Assembly: GCA_964420455.1 (NCBI GenBank)
Contig: CAYQTO010000093.1
Location: 1 to 14,230 of the forward strand
DNA length: 14,230 nt
Source of the DNA: CAYQTO01 sp964420455
Lineage (GTDB): Bacteria; Sumerlaeota; Sumerlaeia; SLMS01
Direction of reading: 5' to 3'
Below, in pieces: positions 1-8,424 of the stretch; within the stretch, counting starts at the first letter, position 1, and each line of letters starts with the position of its first letter. The notes below the pieces were generated by a model, which had not been told where the DNA came from, made no database searches, and worked only from the letters and a program-made list of their open reading frames with translations. Position numbers and translations under genes: made by a program.

Positions 1-1
1 G

Positions 2-874
2 CTCGAGGCGCGCGGCTGGATCGACAAGGCGTCGGACTACGTGTTCGTTGCGTTCGATACGGAGGGGACCGAGTACCGCCGGGCGCGGGGCCTGCTCGAG
101 AGCTATACGCGGTCGGCCATGCTGTATATTCTGGCGTTGCCGGCGCTGACGGCGCTGGGGGCGTGGGCGGGCCGCGAGCGCCGCTGGGCCGAGGTCGCCC
201 TGGTCGCTGTCGTCGCGGCGGTGTCCGTGTGGTACCTGCTGCTGACGAAGTCGCGGGGGGCCTGGCTGGCGTCGGGCGCGGCGGTCTTCGCGGCGCTGGT
301 GCTGCTGCGGTGTTCCCGTTGGCTTCTCGGGGGGGTGGGGGTGGGGGGGATGGTGCTGGTGCTGGCGTTGCCGGGGGTTCGCGACCGGGCCAGCACCATG
401 GTCGAACATGCGGACGACCCGAACCTGCTGTTGTCGCGGCGGCTGGAGCTCTGGGCGCAGGCCGCCCGGCCCCTGCGCGAGAATTACTGGACCGGTGTCG
501 GCTATGGCGGAAACGTGTTCCTGACGGATGCGGCAATCGCCCGTTATGAACTGCGGACGGATCGCCGCCAGCCGGACCTCCACAATCTTTACCTGCAGAC
601 GCTGGCGGAGGTGGGCGCGGTGGGCTTCCTTGCCTATGGCTGGCTGGTGGTGGTGACGCTGGGGGCGGGGTGGCGGACGGCGCGTTCGGAACCGGATCTG
701 GTGGGGACCTCGGGGGCGCTCGCGGGGGTCGCGGCGATGTTGGCCATTGGGGCGGTTTACTACATGAACGAGGAGCAGGGGGGCCAGTTGCTTTGGACCG
801 CGGCGGGGCTGCTGTTGGGGGGGCGAACGGTTTCGTTTCCCGGTTTCACCAAGAAATCCTCGCTTCCTCCTTGA
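2..874 (+). CDS. O-antigen ligase / polymerase-like membrane protein (5' truncated by window edge)
   Basis: The reading frame is open to the left edge, so the true start lies outside; a GTG at 41 is only an internal codon. Visible are several hydrophobic segments, a 'TKSRGAWLA' motif followed by a membrane helix, and then a soluble loop reading 'SRRLELWAQA', 'GVGYGG' and 'HNLYLQTLAEVGAVGFLAYG'. This order (T-x-SRGA, R-x-x-LW, G-x-GxG, HN-x-x-L-x-x-x-AE-x-G) is typical of the Wzy_C/O-antigen ligase family. Those inner-membrane proteins polymerise or transfer lipid-linked polysaccharide on the periplasmic side. The exact reaction (ligase, polymerase or a related glycan/protein transferase) cannot be decided from a fragment. 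The gene ends 128 nt before infB on the same strand, so it may be co-transcribed with it, but a functional link is not expected. Confidence 0.82.
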   Translation, partial: LEARGWIDKASDYVFVAFDTEGTEYRRARGLLESYTRSAMLYILALPALTALGAWAGRERRWAEVALVAVVAAVSVWYLLLTKSRGAWLASGAAVFAALVLLRCSRWLLGGVGVGGMVLVLALPGVRDRASTMVEHADDPNLLLSRRLELWAQAARPLRENYWTGVGYGGNVFLTDAAIARYELRTDRRQPDLHNLYLQTLAEVGAVGFLAYGWLVVVTLGAGWRTARSEPDLVGTSGALAGVAAMLAIGAVYYMNEEQGGQLLWTAAGLLLGGRTVSFPGFTKKSSLPP

Positions 875-911
875 CCGGAGAGGGCCGATCCTTGCGATTG
901 TCTCGCTTTCT

Positions 912-927
912 GGAAGGCCTGCCTTCC
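912..927 (+). other. Inverted repeat in the infB leader
   Basis: GGAAGGC and GCCTTCC form perfect 7-nt arms around a 2-nt centre, 75 nt upstream of the infB start codon. There is no T-run after it, so it does not look like an intrinsic terminator for the upstream gene. It could be a leader stem or chance. Confidence 0.3.
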
Positions 928-1002
928 GGCGATCAGGCACGCCCTGCTCGCGCGGTCGCCGCAGATCCTCCTCCACCGTCCAGCCTTAAGACCGGAGAGT
1001 CC

Positions 1003-3843
1003 ATGCAGGTAAAGCAGGTCGCCGAACTGATCGGCGTAGACAAGAAAGAAGTCATCGAAGAGCTCGAGCGGATGCGCGATTCGATCACCGCGCAGGGCGG
1101 AAAGCTTGCAAAGAAGCTGACCGCCGCGAGCAGTCTGGACGATGCGATCGCCGCGCAGGTCATGGCAAACTTCGACACGCGGCGCCAGAAAGAGGTCGAG
1201 CAGCAGCGCGAGGAGGAGGGCCGGCGTCGCCGAGAGGAAGAGGAGCGGCAGCGGGCGGCAGAGGCCCTGCGTCGCCAGAAGGAAGAGGAAGAGCGAAAGA
1301 AGCAGCAGGAGGCGGCGCAGAAGGCGGCGCAGGCCGAATTGGCCCGTCGACAGGCGGAGATGCAGCGGCGCCAAGCGGAAGAAGCGCGTCAGGCAGCCGC
1401 CCGGCAGGCCTCCCCGGGAGGGGAGACACCGGCCCCGCCCGCCCCGCCAGCGCCCCGCGTGGGTGCCCCGATCCCAACAGCCAAGCGGGCGGAGGGCGCT
1501 CCGTCGGGCCCTGCACCCTCACGCCCCCCCGGATTTGCCCAGCCGGGAGCCCCGCCCCGGGGCCCCCACCCGTCCGGCGACCGTCNNNNNNNNNNTGCCG
1601 GCGCGGGCCGACCCGCCCCATCGGGCGAACACCGCCGGCCCGGCGATCGGCCCTCCCAGGGCGGGCCGTCGCAAAGGCCCCGCGGCGACGCGCCCCCCCG
1701 CCGCCGCGAAGGCGGCCCCCCCTCGGCTTCGGGACGGGAAGAACGCCCCGCCAACACCGCCCAACTCGAAAGCTTCGTCACCCAGGGGCTCCAGTCCGAC
1801 GTCAAGGACGAGTATCGCCGGTCCCCCCGCCGCGGGAAGGCCCCCAAGGGCCCGGAAACGCGCGACAAGGCCCTCGAGAAGCCAAAGAAGCCGGCCAAGA
1901 CCGTGGAGGACGGACGCAAGCGCATCCGCCCCTCGCAGCTGTTCAATCTGGAGGCGGGGCTCGAACGCGGGCCCAAGGGCAAGAAACGGCCCACCGGGCC
2001 CCAGCGCGGCCAGCAGCGCCAGCACCCCGCCGAAAAGGTCGAGGAAAAGCCCAAGGTGGTCACCATGCGGGGCGACTTCACCGTGGGCGAATTCGCCGAA
2101 AAGACCAAGCTCGGTGTGACCGCCGTCATGGGCAAGCTCATGGCGATGGGCAAGCTGCTGACGATCAACCAGATCCTCGAACCGGACCTCGCGGAGGAAC
2201 TGGCTCTCGAGTTTGAAATGGAGATCAACGTCGAACGGGAAGACGACGCCTCGGATATCGACCGCTTCGTCAACGAGACGGGCAAGCCGGAGGACTTCCA
2301 GCCGCGGGCGCCCATCGTGACCGTCATGGGCCACGTGGACCATGGCAAGACGTCGCTCCTCGACCGAATCCGCAAGGCGGACGTGGCGGCCCACGAACAC
2401 GGCGGCATCACCCAGCACATCGGGGCGTACCACGTGCAGACGGAGAAAGGCCCGATCGTCTTCCTGGACACGCCGGGCCACGCGGCCTTCACGGAAATGC
2501 GCTCGCGGGGGGCCAACATCACCGACCTGGTGGTTCTGGTTGTCGCGGCGAACGACGGCGTCATGCCGCAAACGATCGAGGCGATCAGCCACGCCCGCGC
2601 GGCCGGGGTGCCCATCCTTGTGGCCATCAACAAGATCGATGTGGACGGGGTGAACCTGGACCGGGTGAAGCAGGGGCTGATGGGCCAGGAACTCGTGCCC
2701 GAGGAGTATGGCGGCGACACGATCATGGTGCCGGTCTCTGCGCAGACGGGCGAGAACGTCGACAACCTGTTGGAGTACATTGCGCTGCAGACGGAAATCC
2801 TGGAGCTGAAGGCGAACCCGAAGCTGCCGGCGGTGGGCACGGTCGTGGAAGCGCACACGGACCCGTTGCGTGGATCGACGGCCACGGTGCTTGTGGAGAA
2901 GGGAACGCTGCGGCTTGGCGACGTGTTCGTGTGCGGGATGGAATTCGGTCGCATCCGTGCCATGCGCGACGACCGGGGAAATCCGCTCGAGGAGGCACCG
3001 CCGGCAACGCCCGTGGAAATCCTCGGGATCAGTGGCGCCCCGGCAGCTGGCGAAAAATTCGTCGTGGTTCCCTCCGAAGGCCAGGCGCGCAATATCGCCG
3101 AGAAGCGCCAGTCGCGCCGCCGCACCCGCAGCGCCATCTTCAAGCCCCAGCTCAGCCTCGACAACCTCGCCGAGCACATGAGCGAGGACGAGACGCTGAC
3201 TCTCAACCTCATCGTCAAGGGCGACGTCCAGGGCTCCGTCGAGGCGATCAACAACGCGCTGCTGAAAATCCGCAGCGACAAGGTGCTGATCCGCATCCTT
3301 CACTCCGCCGTTGGCGCGGTCTCCCAGGCCGACGTCCAACTCGCCGACGCTTCCTCCGCCATTATCCTCGCCTTCAACGTGGGCACCGACCCGGCGGCCC
3401 GCGACCTGGCCGAGGAAAACGGCGTCAACATCCGCTCCTACAACGTCATCTACGCCCTCCTCGAAGATATGGAGAAGGCGATGGTGGGTATGCTGAAGCC
3501 GGAATTCGAGGAACACGAGGAAGGCCGCGCGAAGGTCCTCCAGACCTTCAAGGTCTCGAAGATCGGGACCATCGCGGGCTGCCTCGTGGAGGAAGGGACG
3601 GTCAAGATTGGCCACCAGGCCCGACTGCTGCGCAATGGGGCCATCATCTGGCGCGGCAAGCTCCGCTCGCTCCGCCGCGTCAAGGACGACGTCAAGGAGG
3701 TCCTCGCCGGTGTCGAGTGCGGCATCGGGCTCGAGAACTTCAACGACATCAAGGAAGGCGACATCCTCGAGTTCTACTCCATGGTGGAGCAGGAGGTCTC
3801 GCTGGTGAGCAGCGAGGCAACGGCCAGGAGCGGCGCCGAGTAG
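1003..3843 (+). CDS. infB: Translation initiation factor IF-2
   Basis: GTPase that brings initiator fMet-tRNA to the 30S subunit and promotes 50S joining. The chosen ATG follows GGAG (994-997) at 5-nt spacing and begins MQVKQVAELIGVDKKEVIEE, a typical IF2_N helix; the frame stays open upstream to 670 but that part is not IF-2-like. The protein is 946 residues: IF2_N (1-50), a charged E/R/Q-rich likely coiled coil (about 60-140), a Pro/Gly/Arg-rich linker (about 140-300) holding the ten-N gap, a second IF2_N-like domain (355-405), then the G domain with GHVDHGKT (443-450), DTPGH (from 489) and NKID (543-546), followed by the beta-barrel, domain III and the C-terminal fMet-tRNA-binding domain. 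The frame agrees on both sides of the gap. The usual nusA upstream and rbfA/truB downstream are absent. Confidence 0.97.
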   Translation: MQVKQVAELIGVDKKEVIEELERMRDSITAQGGKLAKKLTAASSLDDAIAAQVMANFDTRRQKEVEQQREEEGRRRREEEERQRAAEALRRQKEEEERKKQQEAAQKAAQAELARRQAEMQRRQAEEARQAAARQASPGGETPAPPAPPAPRVGAPIPTAKRAEGAPSGPAPSRPPGFAQPGAPPRGPHPSGDRXXXXAGAGRPAPSGEHRRPGDRPSQGGPSQRPRGDAPPRRREGGPPSASGREERPANTAQLESFVTQGLQSDVKDEYRRSPRRGKAPKGPETRDKALEKPKKPAKTVEDGRKRIRPSQLFNLEAGLERGPKGKKRPTGPQRGQQRQHPAEKVEEKPKVVTMRGDFTVGEFAEKTKLGVTAVMGKLMAMGKLLTINQILEPDLAEELALEFEMEINVEREDDASDIDRFVNETGKPEDFQPRAPIVTVMGHVDHGKTSLLDRIRKADVAAHEHGGITQHIGAYHVQTEKGPIVFLDTPGHAAFTEMRSRGANITDLVVLVVAANDGVMPQTIEAISHARAAGVPILVAINKIDVDGVNLDRVKQGLMGQELVPEEYGGDTIMVPVSAQTGENVDNLLEYIALQTEILELKANPKLPAVGTVVEAHTDPLRGSTATVLVEKGTLRLGDVFVCGMEFGRIRAMRDDRGNPLEEAPPATPVEILGISGAPAAGEKFVVVPSEGQARNIAEKRQSRRRTRSAIFKPQLSLDNLAEHMSEDETLTLNLIVKGDVQGSVEAINNALLKIRSDKVLIRILHSAVGAVSQADVQLADASSAIILAFNVGTDPAARDLAEENGVNIRSYNVIYALLEDMEKAMVGMLKPEFEEHEEGRAKVLQTFKVSKIGTIAGCLVEEGTVKIGHQARLLRNGAIIWRGKLRSLRRVKDDVKEVLAGVECGIGLENFNDIKEGDILEFYSMVEQEVSLVSSEATARSGAE
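1586..1595. other. Assembly gap (10 N) inside infB
   Basis: Ten N fall in the extremely GC-rich, repetitive Pro/Gly/Arg linker of IF-2. Equal ten-N runs here and at 10312-10321 suggest a fixed placeholder, so the true length is unknown. The reading frame is consistent on both sides, so the missing length minus ten should be a multiple of three. Confidence 0.97.
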
Positions 3844-4026
3844 GCCCTTTCCCTCGGGAAATCCCCCCACCCCGCATGGCGACCGGTTGACAGGCCGGTT
3901 ACTTTCACGGGGTGGGTTTTCATTTTCGAAATATCCTGTTGACCAGCATGAGACGGTCCAACCTAGTCCCCTTACACGTGCCCTATGGGCATCAGCCCCC
4001 AAATTTCCTCTGAAAGGAATCACGGC

Positions 4027-5409
4027 ATGATTCGCAAAGCATTGGCATGCTCCGCGGCGTTGCTTCTCGCCGCCGGTCTGGGCCACGCCCAGTTAGAGAC
4101 GGTGCTCGAAAACTTTGATACGGATACCGTTACCAGTAACCCGAACTGGACAGACCAGGACGTCAGTTCCGGTGAATTCCTGACCTACAACGCCACCGAC
4201 AGCCAGTCCGGCTCCGGCGGGTCCATCACCTTCAACGATAGTGGTTTCAGCTACTTCGCCCAGCGCGTCTATCCCGGCCAGATCACCAGCGATGGTGCCT
4301 ATCAGGTTCGGTTCTGGTACAAGAATGGCCCAGATTCCACGCCGGGTGTCGACTCGAGCGGCCTGTTCGAGGACGTCAACCTCCAAATCAACGGGGGCGC
4401 CAACATTTTCCCGACGAACTTCATCGGCCTCGACCCTAGCGAGACCCTCGCCTGGACGGAAATCACCACTCCCGCGACCAACCTGACCACCGGTGACCTG
4501 ACCCTTCGCTGGGTTTCCAACAGCTCGGGCGCCACCATCACCATGCAGGTCGACACGATCACCCTGATCGAACTTCCGGCCCTTCCCATCTCCTTCACCG
4601 TCGATCCCCTCGACACCGCCCTCATCGACGACGTGGAGACAATCACTGTCGTCCCGGTTGGCGGCAGCGGTATCTACACCCAAGCGGACTTCGACGTTGA
4701 TGGGGACTCGGTGATCGACTTCACCGACAATACGCCTGGCGACGGCTTCACCTTCGACCTCGATACGACCGCCCTTGCCGACGGTCCCGTGAGCATCGAG
4801 ATCACCGTGACCGACGACGCTACGGATAGCGGCACCGCCACGGTCACTTACACGGTCGATAACGCGGAAGGCCGCGACGTGCTCTTCGTGGACGGCTTCG
4901 AGACCGCCTTCAGCGGCGGACTTCCCGTTGGCTGGAACCGCGTCGACTGGGATTCCGCCGGCGCGGCGGGCGGCCCCTTCGGCACCATCGCCCAGAATAC
5001 CGCCATCCCCTTCGAGGGAGCCTCCGCCCTCGAGATCGACTACGCCACGAACCCCAACCCTAACCGCTATACGCTGGCCAGCGACGACATCCCCGGCGGC
5101 ATTCGCAATGCCTACCGCATTCAGGGTGCCGTGCGCGGTCCCGGCGGCTTCACCCGCCTGGGCTTTGCCACCTCCGACGATAGCGGAGCGACGTGGACCG
5201 TCAATATCGGCCAGCTCTTTAACCCGGGCTCGACCGATACCGCCTGGGTTACCGGGCTCGGCCCCATCGTCGATCCGGCAGCCGAACCCGCCACGACCAA
5301 CATCCGCATCGTCACCCACAAGTTCAGCGATGGCACCGCCCTGTGGGACGACATCGAGGTCACCGCCTCCGAGGCCGCCCTCGACGTCCAGGAGTGGGAT
5401 CTCTACTGA
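4027..5409 (+). CDS. Secreted multidomain beta-sandwich-like protein, function unknown
   Basis: 460 residues. The ATG is preceded by AAGGA (4014-4018) at 8-nt spacing. Residues 1-21 form a signal peptide (MIRK, a hydrophobic core, GHA before Gln), so the protein is exported. After it comes a region rich in Thr, Ser, Asn, Asp and aromatic residues (about 25-180) that looks like a carbohydrate-binding or jelly-roll module. Next is an Ig/PKD-like stretch (about 185-285) with a DVDGDSVID calcium-loop pattern (D223, D225, D227, D231). A second module (about 290-450) has 'DGFETA...LPVGWN' and ends in 'ALWDDIEV', a typical last strand of such sandwiches. There are almost no Cys or Lys, as in many secreted proteins of high-GC bacteria. 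No C-terminal sorting tail or membrane helix is visible. Upstream, TTGACC (3939-3944) with CCTAGT 17 nt later is only a weak promoter candidate. A surface-binding or structural role is inference; no catalytic motif was recognised. Confidence 0.85.
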   Translation: MIRKALACSAALLLAAGLGHAQLETVLENFDTDTVTSNPNWTDQDVSSGEFLTYNATDSQSGSGGSITFNDSGFSYFAQRVYPGQITSDGAYQVRFWYKNGPDSTPGVDSSGLFEDVNLQINGGANIFPTNFIGLDPSETLAWTEITTPATNLTTGDLTLRWVSNSSGATITMQVDTITLIELPALPISFTVDPLDTALIDDVETITVVPVGGSGIYTQADFDVDGDSVIDFTDNTPGDGFTFDLDTTALADGPVSIEITVTDDATDSGTATVTYTVDNAEGRDVLFVDGFETAFSGGLPVGWNRVDWDSAGAAGGPFGTIAQNTAIPFEGASALEIDYATNPNPNRYTLASDDIPGGIRNAYRIQGAVRGPGGFTRLGFATSDDSGATWTVNIGQLFNPGSTDTAWVTGLGPIVDPAAEPATTNIRIVTHKFSDGTALWDDIEVTASEAALDVQEWDLY

Positions 5410-5438
5410 TCCGCCCCTGAACGCCCACCGATCACCCC

Positions 5439-5474
5439 GGAGGGGGGAGCCCATGCTCCCCCCTCCTTTTCTTT
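5439..5474 (+). terminator. Strong rho-independent terminator
   Basis: A perfect 12-bp GC-rich stem (GGAGGGGGGAGC / GCTCCCCCCTCC) closes a CCAT loop at 5451-5454 and is followed by TTTTCTTT. It lies 29 nt after the stop codon of the secreted protein gene and ends transcription before the next gene, which must then have its own promoter or depend on read-through. Confidence 0.93.
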
Positions 5475-5507
5475 GACACCCATCCTCCGCCCTTTTCCAG
5501 AACCGCC

Positions 5508-7097
5508 ATGCTCCGCCTCCTTCTCCCCCTCATGATCCTCCTTCTTGCCCGTCCGCTCGCCACCGCGGCACCGCCGGAACGCGTGCTCGGTTCCTTTCAC
5601 GAGGCGCTGTACGAAGTCGCGCCGATCTACTTCACCACGGTTCCGCCGGAACCCGAGGCCGCCCGCGCCCACGTTCTCGCGCTCTGGGACAGTGCCGCCG
5701 ATGGCCCCACCACGCCAACCGCCGGGGCGCCCCGCCTCGCCGTCTATACACGCAACCTCCTCTGGGAGGACGCCCTGCTCGAGCGTACCGTGGCGGACGA
5801 TGCCTTCGCCCGGGAGATCATCGCCGCCAATCCCGGGCGCTTTACCGTCGCCGAATGGTTCCTGGGCGGGCGGTTTCTTCTGGCGGATTCCATCGCCGAC
5901 CAGGTGGATGCCGCGCCGTGGACGCGCCGCGTCGCGTCGGTGGCCTCGCCGGAGGATTTCCGCGCCGTCGCGTCCGAGTTCCATGAATCCATTGGCCAGG
6001 CCGGCGATGGATGGCTGGCCCTTCGCCAGCGGGGCGGAATCCGGGACGACCTTTTTGACCTCTTTCACGGGCAGGATCCCGGCACCGCCTTCGGGCCCGA
6101 GCCCACCCTCCATGGCCGTCTGTATGGATATACGCAGATGCGGGGTGGGGCGGGGCTGTTGCCGGTCGCGGCGGTCCGGGCGGCGATGCCGGAGGTGCTC
6201 GAGAATTCGGTGATCGAGACCGAGCGTGCGCGGCTGGTGGACGAAGCGCTGGCGGGCGGAACGGCACGCCTGTTCCCGGAGGCCGTGACCGCGACCGGAG
6301 CCACGCCGGATACCGTCGCCTACGAGATCGACGGCGAGCCGCGCACCCTCGCGGAGGCCCGATCGTTCGTCTTCAACTTCTTTGGCGACTTTGCGAACCC
6401 GGCCTTTCGGGAGGCACTGGCGCGCCGCGCCCTCGGCAACGAGGTGGTGGCCCGGGCGGCCGCCGCGACCCCAATGGATCTCCAGCGCCGATATTTCGAC
6501 GGGATGCGCACGCGGCTCGAACGCCTGGCCGCGGCGAATGACATCGCGGCGGGGTGGAAACCCGAGCCGCCGGGCGATCCGGGGGTGATGCAACTCGCCT
6601 TTTTTGCCCGGAGCCGCGACATCGCCGAGGTGTTGCCGCGGCGGTACAAGCTGGTGATGGGGGCGGTGCCGCGGAATCCGGACAGTCTTGCCCCCGGGCC
6701 CGAGGCTCTCGCCGCAAGCCACACGGCCTTTCGCGCGGCCGGCGACCTGCGGAAACGGCTCGACGCAGCGGACACCGCGGAGGCGGCCCTCGCCGTCGAC
6801 CGGGGCCCCATCGCCGGCACCCGCCTCAGCAACATGACCTCCCGCTGGTTCTTCCCGTCCGAATTCCAGGATCCCATGCGGTCCGACCTCGAGGGCCGCC
6901 GGGCGGGGGAGACCAGCCCCGTTCTGGTGACCCCCGGCAGTTACCTCGTCTATACGGTGATCGACACGATCGAGGGGCTGGAGGAGGAGGAGAAAGAGGA
7001 CGGCAAGCTGCTCGGCGACCTGTATAGACAGCTGGCGGAGAAGCGGCGGGCGGAGGCGATGCGGGCGCGGCTGTTGGGGCTGCTCGGGGCGGAATAG
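5508..7097 (+). CDS. Exported two-module parvulin/SurA-like protein (putative peptidyl-prolyl isomerase/chaperone)
   Basis: 529 residues with an N-terminal signal peptide (MLRLLLPLMILLLARPLATA, then Ala-Pro-Pro), so probably periplasmic. Two parts resemble PpiC/parvulin domains. The first (about 136-215) reads 'PEDFRAVASEFHES...GDGWLALRQRGGI...DLFDLFHG..PG...GP', the family's usual E-F-x-x-x-A / G-x-G / G-x-I / x-PG order. The second (about 378-490) starts 'RRYKLVMGAV' and ends 'AGETSPVLVTPGSYLVYTVIDT', matching the closing GE-x-SP-x-x-T-x-x-G-Y-x-x-x-x-V strand. Before the second module, 'VAYEIDGEPRTLAEA' resembles the SurA_N 'VA-x-V-N-G-E-x-I-T' start. The C-terminus is a charged helix. The match is divergent, so enzymatic activity is uncertain and a chaperone-only role is possible. 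No clear Shine-Dalgarno precedes the ATG. The stop codon is 9 nt from the convergent gene at 7107. Confidence 0.72.
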   Translation: MLRLLLPLMILLLARPLATAAPPERVLGSFHEALYEVAPIYFTTVPPEPEAARAHVLALWDSAADGPTTPTAGAPRLAVYTRNLLWEDALLERTVADDAFAREIIAANPGRFTVAEWFLGGRFLLADSIADQVDAAPWTRRVASVASPEDFRAVASEFHESIGQAGDGWLALRQRGGIRDDLFDLFHGQDPGTAFGPEPTLHGRLYGYTQMRGGAGLLPVAAVRAAMPEVLENSVIETERARLVDEALAGGTARLFPEAVTATGATPDTVAYEIDGEPRTLAEARSFVFNFFGDFANPAFREALARRALGNEVVARAAAATPMDLQRRYFDGMRTRLERLAAANDIAAGWKPEPPGDPGVMQLAFFARSRDIAEVLPRRYKLVMGAVPRNPDSLAPGPEALAASHTAFRAAGDLRKRLDAADTAEAALAVDRGPIAGTRLSNMTSRWFFPSEFQDPMRSDLEGRRAGETSPVLVTPGSYLVYTVIDTIEGLEEEEKEDGKLLGDLYRQLAEKRRAEAMRARLLGLLGAE

Positions 7098-7106
7098 TCC
7101 CGAACG

Positions 7107-7550
7107 CTAGCGGGTCCTGCGCATCCACCAGTCCCAGCTGGTGCCCTCGCGGCGATAGCGCCAGCCGGTGACCGACGAATAATCCATGTGAAAGTAGCCG
7201 GTTTCCTCGCGGTCGCCGTCGGGGTCGTGGACGGTGTAGGTGGCCCTGACGATCCACTTCCCGGGTCCGCCGCGAAGGTCGAGGTCGCGGATTTCGACGC
7301 GGCGGTCCAGCAGGCGTTGGGCGATCTGCGCGGCGGCCTCGTTGTCGCCCCGATGGAGGGCTTCCTGCGCGGCCTCCGCATCGCGGACGACGTCGTCGGC
7401 GATCTCGGAGGTGAGGTGGAGTTCGAGTTCCTCGCGCATGGCCGCGGTGATCTCCGGGTCCGTTCGGAGGAACAGCTGGTAAGCGCCGATTCCGACGAGC
7501 AGGATGACGCCAATGATGGCGCCGGCGATGCCCTTTAGCTGGACGTTCAT
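7107..7550 (-). CDS. Small membrane-anchored protein, function unknown
   Basis: 147 residues. A single hydrophobic segment (about residues 6-28, 'GIAGAIIGVILLVGIGAYQLFL') acts as an uncleaved anchor or signal. It is followed by an acidic, Ala/Glu-rich helical region (about 33-85) and a C-terminal part rich in Arg, Trp and Tyr ('GKWIVRATYTV', 'SVTGWRYRREGTSWDWW') that looks like a small beta domain outside the membrane. GGAGG lies about 11 nt before the ATG, a slightly long spacing. It follows the histidine kinase gene on the same strand with a 79-nt gap, so the two could be co-transcribed. I do not recognise the family. Confidence 0.75.
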   Translation of the reverse strand: MNVQLKGIAGAIIGVILLVGIGAYQLFLRTDPEITAAMREELELHLTSEIADDVVRDAEAAQEALHRGDNEAAAQIAQRLLDRRVEIRDLDLRGGPGKWIVRATYTVHDPDGDREETGYFHMDYSSVTGWRYRREGTSWDWWMRRTR

Positions 7551-7597
7551 GGCGGGAGGGTCCTCCGCGGGTTGGTTGTCTTCTTTCCCTACCGCGG

Positions 7598-7613
7598 GAA
7601 TGAAAGTTCATTC
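7598..7613 (-). repeat. Perfect 7-nt inverted repeat between kinase gene and small membrane protein gene
   Basis: GAATGAA and TTCATTC flank a 2-nt centre. It lies in the 79-nt spacer, just after the kinase stop codon and about 50 nt before the next start. There is no T-run in either direction, so it is more like an operator or a weak stem than a terminator. Confidence 0.3.
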
Positions 7614-7629
7614 ATCCGGCGGCGGGGGG

Positions 7630-8424
7630 TCAGCGTGTTTCGTCGATGCCGGAGCGGGCGCGGTGGAGCGCGGAGAGGAGGGTGCGCGGGGAGAAGGGCT
7701 TGGCGAGGACGACGCGGGCGAAGGACTGGAGGCGCGGGTGGACGGCGGGGGTGCCGCGAACGGTTGTCAGGATGACGGGGGCGCGCCGTTGGTAGTCCTT
7801 GAGGAGGCGGCTGGCGAGGTTGGTCTCGCCGGGGAGGAGAGCATTGTCGAGGAGGATGGCGGAGAAGGGGGTGCCGGCCAATTCCTGGCTGGGAAGGGTT
7901 TCCTCGCGGGCGATCACGTTGAAGCCGGCCTGTTCGAGGATCGTCTTGGTGGCGATGCGGATCTCGGAGAAGGACTCGACGAGGAGGACCTGACCGCCGA
8001 GGGTACGGGTGGTCTCGTCCCATCGTTCCCGTGTGGCGGAGACGCCCCTTTCCGGTACGGGGAGGAACACGCGAAAGCGGGTGCCCTTTCCCTCCTCGGA
8101 TTCGACCTGGATGACGCCGCCATGGCCGCGGACGATGGTGCGCAGGGCGGCGAGGCCGAGGCCGCGGCCGCTCCCCTTGGTGGAGAAGAACGGCTCGAAG
8201 ATGCGGGCGCGCGTCTCCTCGCTCATGCCGCGGCCATTGTCCGCCACCGCGAGGACGCAGTACTCGGCCTCCGGGTAGCCCTCGCCGCCGGATTCCTCCG
8301 TGCTCACCGCCAGTTCCAGTCGCCCCTCGCGGGAGCCGATCGCCTGCACCGCGTTGGTGACGAAGTTCATGACGACCTGGCGGAGCTGGACCAGGTCGCC
8401 GTCTATACGCGGGGTGTCCTCGTC
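7630..8424 (-). CDS. Hybrid histidine kinase, C-terminal fragment: ATPase and receiver domains (downstream of a frameshift)
   Basis: Continuation of the kinase at 8403-9848 in another frame. The homologous frame runs 'DEDTPRIDGDLVQLRQVV' into the N-box 'MNFVTNAVQAI'; the first ATG in this frame is at 8370. Counting from that Met, the G1 box is DNGRGM (44-49) and the G2-like box is GRGLGL (69-73), which define a HATPase_c domain. A receiver domain follows (about 126-240): phosphoacceptor D175 in 'AILLDN', Thr 202/203 in 'ILTT' and K224 in 'LAKPF' are present. The N-terminal acidic pair is reduced to E132-S133 ('LLVESF' where 'LLVDDE' is usual). If the shift is real, this part is probably not translated as a kinase; if it is a sequencing error, one 739-residue protein results. 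Confidence 0.85.
   Translation of the reverse strand, partial: DEDTPRIDGDLVQLRQVVMNFVTNAVQAIGSREGRLELAVSTEESGGEGYPEAEYCVLAVADNGRGMSEETRARIFEPFFSTKGSGRGLGLAALRTIVRGHGGVIQVESEEGKGTRFRVFLPVPERGVSATRERWDETTRTLGGQVLLVESFSEIRIATKTILEQAGFNVIAREETLPSQELAGTPFSAILLDNALLPGETNLASRLLKDYQRRAPVILTTVRGTPAVHPRLQSFARVVLAKPFSPRTLLSALHRARSGIDETR

Noticed and set aside
670..1002. Upstream in-frame extension of infB
   Set aside because: It overlaps the O-antigen ligase-like gene and encodes a Gly-rich then Pro-rich stretch unlike IF-2; ATG 1003 has a good Shine-Dalgarno and a typical IF-2 N-terminus.
3882..3899. Possible terminator after infB (ACCGG...CCGGT)
   Set aside because: Only a 5-bp stem with an 8-nt loop and no T-run; too weak to call.
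1519..4086. Very long open frame on the minus strand opposite infB (855 codons)
   Set aside because: It is a mirror of the infB codons in GC-rich DNA: no domain, Arg/His/Val-rich composition, and it runs through the N gap. IF-2 on the plus strand has all family motifs.
4093..5454. 453-codon minus-strand frame opposite the secreted protein gene
   Set aside because: Gly/Val/Asp-rich shadow without signal peptide or ribosome-binding site, and its start lies in the terminator stem; the plus-strand gene has both a signal peptide and a Shine-Dalgarno.
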